NCBI RefSeq assembly: GCF_041906005.1
Contig: NZ_JAYRJY010000001.1
Coordinates: forward strand, 2,108,001-2,172,000
Length of the DNA: 64,000 nucleotides
DNA from: Ferrovibrio sp041906005
GTDB lineage: Bacteria; Pseudomonadota; Alphaproteobacteria; Ferrovibrionales; Ferrovibrionaceae
Direction of reading: 5' to 3'
The notes below the pieces were generated by a model. It worked only from the letters and a program-made list of their open reading frames with translations. It was not told where the DNA came from and ran no database searches. The translations under genes and the position numbers were made by a program. Position 1 is the stretch's first letter. Each line of letters begins with the position of its first letter. Below, piece after piece: positions 61,322-64,000 of this stretch.

Positions 61322-62761
61322 GTGACAAGTTTTGTCGAGAAGTACGGTCTATGGACGCCGGAGCAGCAGAAGGCGGCGGCCATGGTGGAGAAGGAGGTCG
61401 CCGGTCGCGGCCTCGGCGTGGTGCGGTTCTCGTTTGCCGATCAGCACGGCATCCTGCGCGGCAAAACGGTGGTGGGCGATGAAACCGCCAGCGCGATGCG
61501 CTCGGGTATCGGCTTCACCACCACACTGCTGGCGAAAGACACGGCGCATCGCACGGTGTTCCCCGTCTTCACCAAAGGCGGCGGTTTCGCCATGCCCGAA
61601 ATGCAGGGCGCGGCCGACATCCTGATGGTGCCCGACCCCACCACGTTCAAGATCCTGCCCTGGGCGCCGCATACCGGCTGGCTGCTCTGCGACCTGTATT
61701 TCGCCGATGGCCGTCCGGTGCCGTTTTCGACGCGGCAGATCTATCGCGACACACTGACGAAGCTGAACGACCAGGGCTACGATTATGTCGCCGGTCTGGA
61801 AGTCGAATTCCATGTCTTCAAGCTGGAAGACCCGAAGCTGGCGCCATCCGATGCCGGCCAGCCCGGCAATCCGCCCGAGGTGAGCCTGCTGACGCAGGGT
61901 TATCAGTATCTCACCGAGCTGCGGTACGACCAGTATGACGACATCTACGAAATTCTGCGCAAGGACATCCAGGCGCTTGGCCTGCCGTTGCGCTCGCTGG
62001 AGGTCGAGTTCGGGCCCAGCCAGGGCGAGTTCACCTTCCGTCCGGGCCTCAACATGGACTCACCGGATACCATGGTGCTGTTCCGATCGGCAGCCAAGCA
62101 GATCGCGCGGCGGCATGGCTATCACGTCACCTTCATGTGCCGGCCGAAACTGCCCAATGTGTTTTCCTCGGGCTGGCATCTGCATCAGTCGTTGAAGGAT
62201 CGCAAGACCGGCGCCAATGCCTTCATCCCGACCGAAGAGAGCCAGCCGCTGTCAAAGCTCGGCCGGCATTTCCTGGCCGGCCTGCTGGACCACGCGCCGG
62301 CGTCGGCCGCTTTCGCCGCGCCCACCATCAACGCCTATCGCCGCTACCGGCCTTATTCGCTGGCGCCCGACCGGGCCATCTGGGGCCGCGACAATCGCGG
62401 CGTGATGTGCCGTGTGCTCGGCGCGCTGGGTGATCCGGCCAGCCGCATCGAAAACCGTCTGGGTGAGCCGGCGGCCAATCCATATCTCTACATGGCATCG
62501 CAGTTGATCGCCGGCATGGATGGCATGGCCAAACAGGCCGAGCCGCCGCCATCGGCCGATACGCCTTATGAAACGCCGGCGCCGCTGTTGCCGCGCTCGC
62601 TGGAAGCCGCCCTGGCGGCGCTGAAGGCGAGCGCCTGTTATCGTGCCGGCTTCGGCGACCGCTTCGTGGATTATTTCTTGCATATCAAGGAAGCCGAGAT
62701 TGCCCGCTATCAACTGGAGGTAAGCGAATGGGAACATCGTGAATATTTCGAACTCTTCTGA
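61322..62761 (+). CDS. Glutamine synthetase-like gamma-glutamyl ligase
   Basis: ATP-dependent amide-forming ligase of the glutamine synthetase family (479 residues), related by layout to catabolic members such as PuuA and the gamma-glutamylanilide synthetases (TdnQ/AtdA1) rather than GlnA. Metal and substrate motifs are kept: GLEVEFHVF, SLEVEFGPSQGEFTF, SSGWHLHQSL and RIENRLGEPAANPYLYMASQ. The adenylylation loop of GlnA is not seen. GTG 61322 follows GGGGGAG. With two Rieske oxygenases adjacent, it may gamma-glutamylate an amine or aromatic amine before hydroxylation; this is inference. Confidence 0.85.
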   Translation: MTSFVEKYGLWTPEQQKAAAMVEKEVAGRGLGVVRFSFADQHGILRGKTVVGDETASAMRSGIGFTTTLLAKDTAHRTVFPVFTKGGGFAMPEMQGAADILMVPDPTTFKILPWAPHTGWLLCDLYFADGRPVPFSTRQIYRDTLTKLNDQGYDYVAGLEVEFHVFKLEDPKLAPSDAGQPGNPPEVSLLTQGYQYLTELRYDQYDDIYEILRKDIQALGLPLRSLEVEFGPSQGEFTFRPGLNMDSPDTMVLFRSAAKQIARRHGYHVTFMCRPKLPNVFSSGWHLHQSLKDRKTGANAFIPTEESQPLSKLGRHFLAGLLDHAPASAAFAAPTINAYRRYRPYSLAPDRAIWGRDNRGVMCRVLGALGDPASRIENRLGEPAANPYLYMASQLIAGMDGMAKQAEPPPSADTPYETPAPLLPRSLEAALAALKASACYRAGFGDRFVDYFLHIKEAEIARYQLEVSEWEHREYFELF

Positions 62762-62870
62762 GGCCGGTTACGCGAACGCGGCATAGAACCGCGGCGAATC
62801 GACTTCGGTTTCCAATCCCCGGACTTGACAGAGACCGCCCCACCCCAGGGCGGCGAGAGTGGAGGTTATC

Positions 62871-64000
62871 ATGGTGACGCAGACCAGGCTTGCGACCGTT
62901 CTGAGTGCAGTTGCTTTTCTCTGGGCCGGTGCGGCCCCGGCGGCGGATGACACGATCCGTATTGGCGTGATCGCCACCTATTCCGGCCCCTATGCCGATT
63001 ACGGCAAGCAGTTCGACAGCGGCATCGCCCTCTACCTCAAGGAACATGGCGGCAAGATCGCCGGCAAGAAGGTCGAGATCGTCAAGAAAGACACGGCTGG
63101 TCCGGCGCCGGATGCGGCCAAGCGCTTTGCCCAGGAGCTGGTGGTGCGCGATAAGGTCAATTTCATGACCGGGCTGGATTTCAGCCCCAATGCCTATGCT
63201 GTAGGCGCCGTTGCCGCCGAAGCCAAGATTCCAACCATTGTGATGAATGCCGCGTCCTCGGCAATCACCACCAGTTCGCCCTATGTCGCCCGCGTGTCCT
63301 TCACCGTGCAGCAGGTTTCCGCGCCGATGGCCGACTGGGCGCTGAAAAACGGCATCAAGGAAGTTTTTACCGTGGTCTCGGACTATGCCTCCGGCGTCGA
63401 TTCCGAAACCGCCTTCAAGAAGGCATTCACCGCCGGCGGCGGCAAGATCGTGGGCGAACTGCGCACGCCGCTCAACAACCCCGATTTCTCGGCCTATGTC
63501 CAGCGCATCAAGGACGAGAAGCCGCAGGCAGTATTCTTCTTCTTCCCGTCGGGCGTGCAGCCGCCGGCTTTCCTGAAAACCTGGAAGGAACGTGGGCTGG
63601 AAGAGGCCGGTATCAAGCTGATCGCCACCGGCGAGGCCACGGATGACAGTTATCTTGAGGCAACCGGCGATGTGGCGCTCGGCCTGATCACCTCGCATCA
63701 TTATTCCTATGCGCATGATTCGGAGAAGAACAAAAAATTCGTGCGCGATTTCGAAGCCGAGTTCGGTACCAAGCTGCGGCCCAGCTATTTCGCCGTGGCG
63801 GCCTATGATGGTCTCGCGGCCATAGAGGGGGCTCTGGCAAAGACCAAAGGCAGTGTCGATGGCGCAAAGGTGATGGAGGCGCTAAAGGGTCTGCAATTCG
63901 AAAGCCCGCGCGGTCCGATCGAGATCGATGCGGTTACGCGCGATATCGTGCAGACGGTCTATGTCCGCCGCACCGAAAAGGTTGGCGGTAAGCTGGTCAA
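62871..64000 (+). CDS. ABC transporter substrate-binding protein, branched-chain amino acid type (partial)
   Basis: Periplasmic receptor of the LivK/Peripla_BP_6 class; about 376 residues are visible and the C-terminus is beyond the window. A signal peptide (ending AGAAPA) is followed by IRIGVIATYSGPYADYGKQF, the hinge AAEAKIPTIVMNAASSAITT, and SYFAVAAYDGLAAIEGAL. In alphaproteobacteria such receptors often bind aromatic acids or amides instead of Leu/Val, which suits the neighbouring catabolic genes. GGAGG precedes ATG 62871. Permease and ATPase genes may follow past base 64000. Confidence 0.92.
   Translation, partial: MVTQTRLATVLSAVAFLWAGAAPAADDTIRIGVIATYSGPYADYGKQFDSGIALYLKEHGGKIAGKKVEIVKKDTAGPAPDAAKRFAQELVVRDKVNFMTGLDFSPNAYAVGAVAAEAKIPTIVMNAASSAITTSSPYVARVSFTVQQVSAPMADWALKNGIKEVFTVVSDYASGVDSETAFKKAFTAGGGKIVGELRTPLNNPDFSAYVQRIKDEKPQAVFFFFPSGVQPPAFLKTWKERGLEEAGIKLIATGEATDDSYLEATGDVALGLITSHHYSYAHDSEKNKKFVRDFEAEFGTKLRPSYFAVAAYDGLAAIEGALAKTKGSVDGAKVMEALKGLQFESPRGPIEIDAVTRDIVQTVYVRRTEKVGGKLV

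Overview
The window is high-GC bacterial chromosome with alphaproteobacterial gene order throughout: rsfS-rlmH-gpmI, coaBC-dut, a stand-alone F0 operon with both b' and b subunits, rpmI-rplT-pheS-pheT, CcrM (GANTC) DNA methyltransferase, an RpoH-type sigma factor, CarD, FdxA, several PAS_5-type proteins, and an FNR/FixK-type box before a universal stress gene. The mix fits a free-living, respiring member of the Rhodospirillales or a neighbouring order; the species cannot be named from the sequence. One tRNA (Ser, GGA anticodon) is present. There is no rRNA, CRISPR array, prophage or insertion sequence.

Layout. 1-5.4 kb (minus): gpmI (cut by the window edge), rlmH, rsfS and two tandem paralogous Na+/H+ antiporter-like membrane proteins. 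5.4-13 kb: CDF cation exporter, pdxH, a glycine-zipper lipoprotein, a coiled-coil hypothetical, DUF3237, a membrane PAS protein, ccrM, rnhB, a crotonase. 13-21 kb: M48 protease with a LysM-like tail, rpoH-like sigma factor, PAS_5 protein, a degenerate PPP phosphatase, carD, fdxA, an S4 RNA-binding protein, YbdK-type carboxylate-amine ligase. 21-30 kb (plus): SDR, coaBC-dut, Rrf2 regulator-cysK-moeB, two PAS_5 proteins, atpI-B-E-F'-F. 30-33 kb: a REP-like palindrome, a secreted hypothetical flanked by a duplicated methyltransferase 3' end, the methyltransferase, and a one-domain DEAD-box relative. 33-42.5 kb: rpmI-rplT-pheS-pheT, a degenerate carbamoyltransferase, galE, a tartrate/D-malate dehydrogenase, a two-domain Usp. 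42.5-49.6 kb: small hypotheticals, a PaaI thioesterase, lepA, tRNA-Ser, fumC, a 2-oxoacid dehydrogenase E1 alpha/beta pair.

49.7-64 kb is the accessory catabolic part: a TRAP transporter, YciI protein, a peptide-type binding protein, an AhpD-like protein coupled to an acyl/aryl-CoA ligase, divergent Rieske dioxygenase alpha and beta subunits, an IclR regulator, a second Rieske oxygenase, a glutamine-synthetase-like ligase, and a branched-chain-amino-acid-type binding protein (cut by the window end). Together they look like an uptake and ring-hydroxylation pathway for an aromatic, possibly amino-aromatic, compound under IclR control; the substrate is not determined. A GTATCGG element preceded by TTC recurs before three of these genes.

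The least expected features are several apparent pseudoenzymes that keep the fold of a known family but have lost its key residues (phosphatase at 16.3 kb, helicase at 31.9 kb, carbamoyltransferase at 37.5 kb), and an apparent AUA start codon for rsfS.
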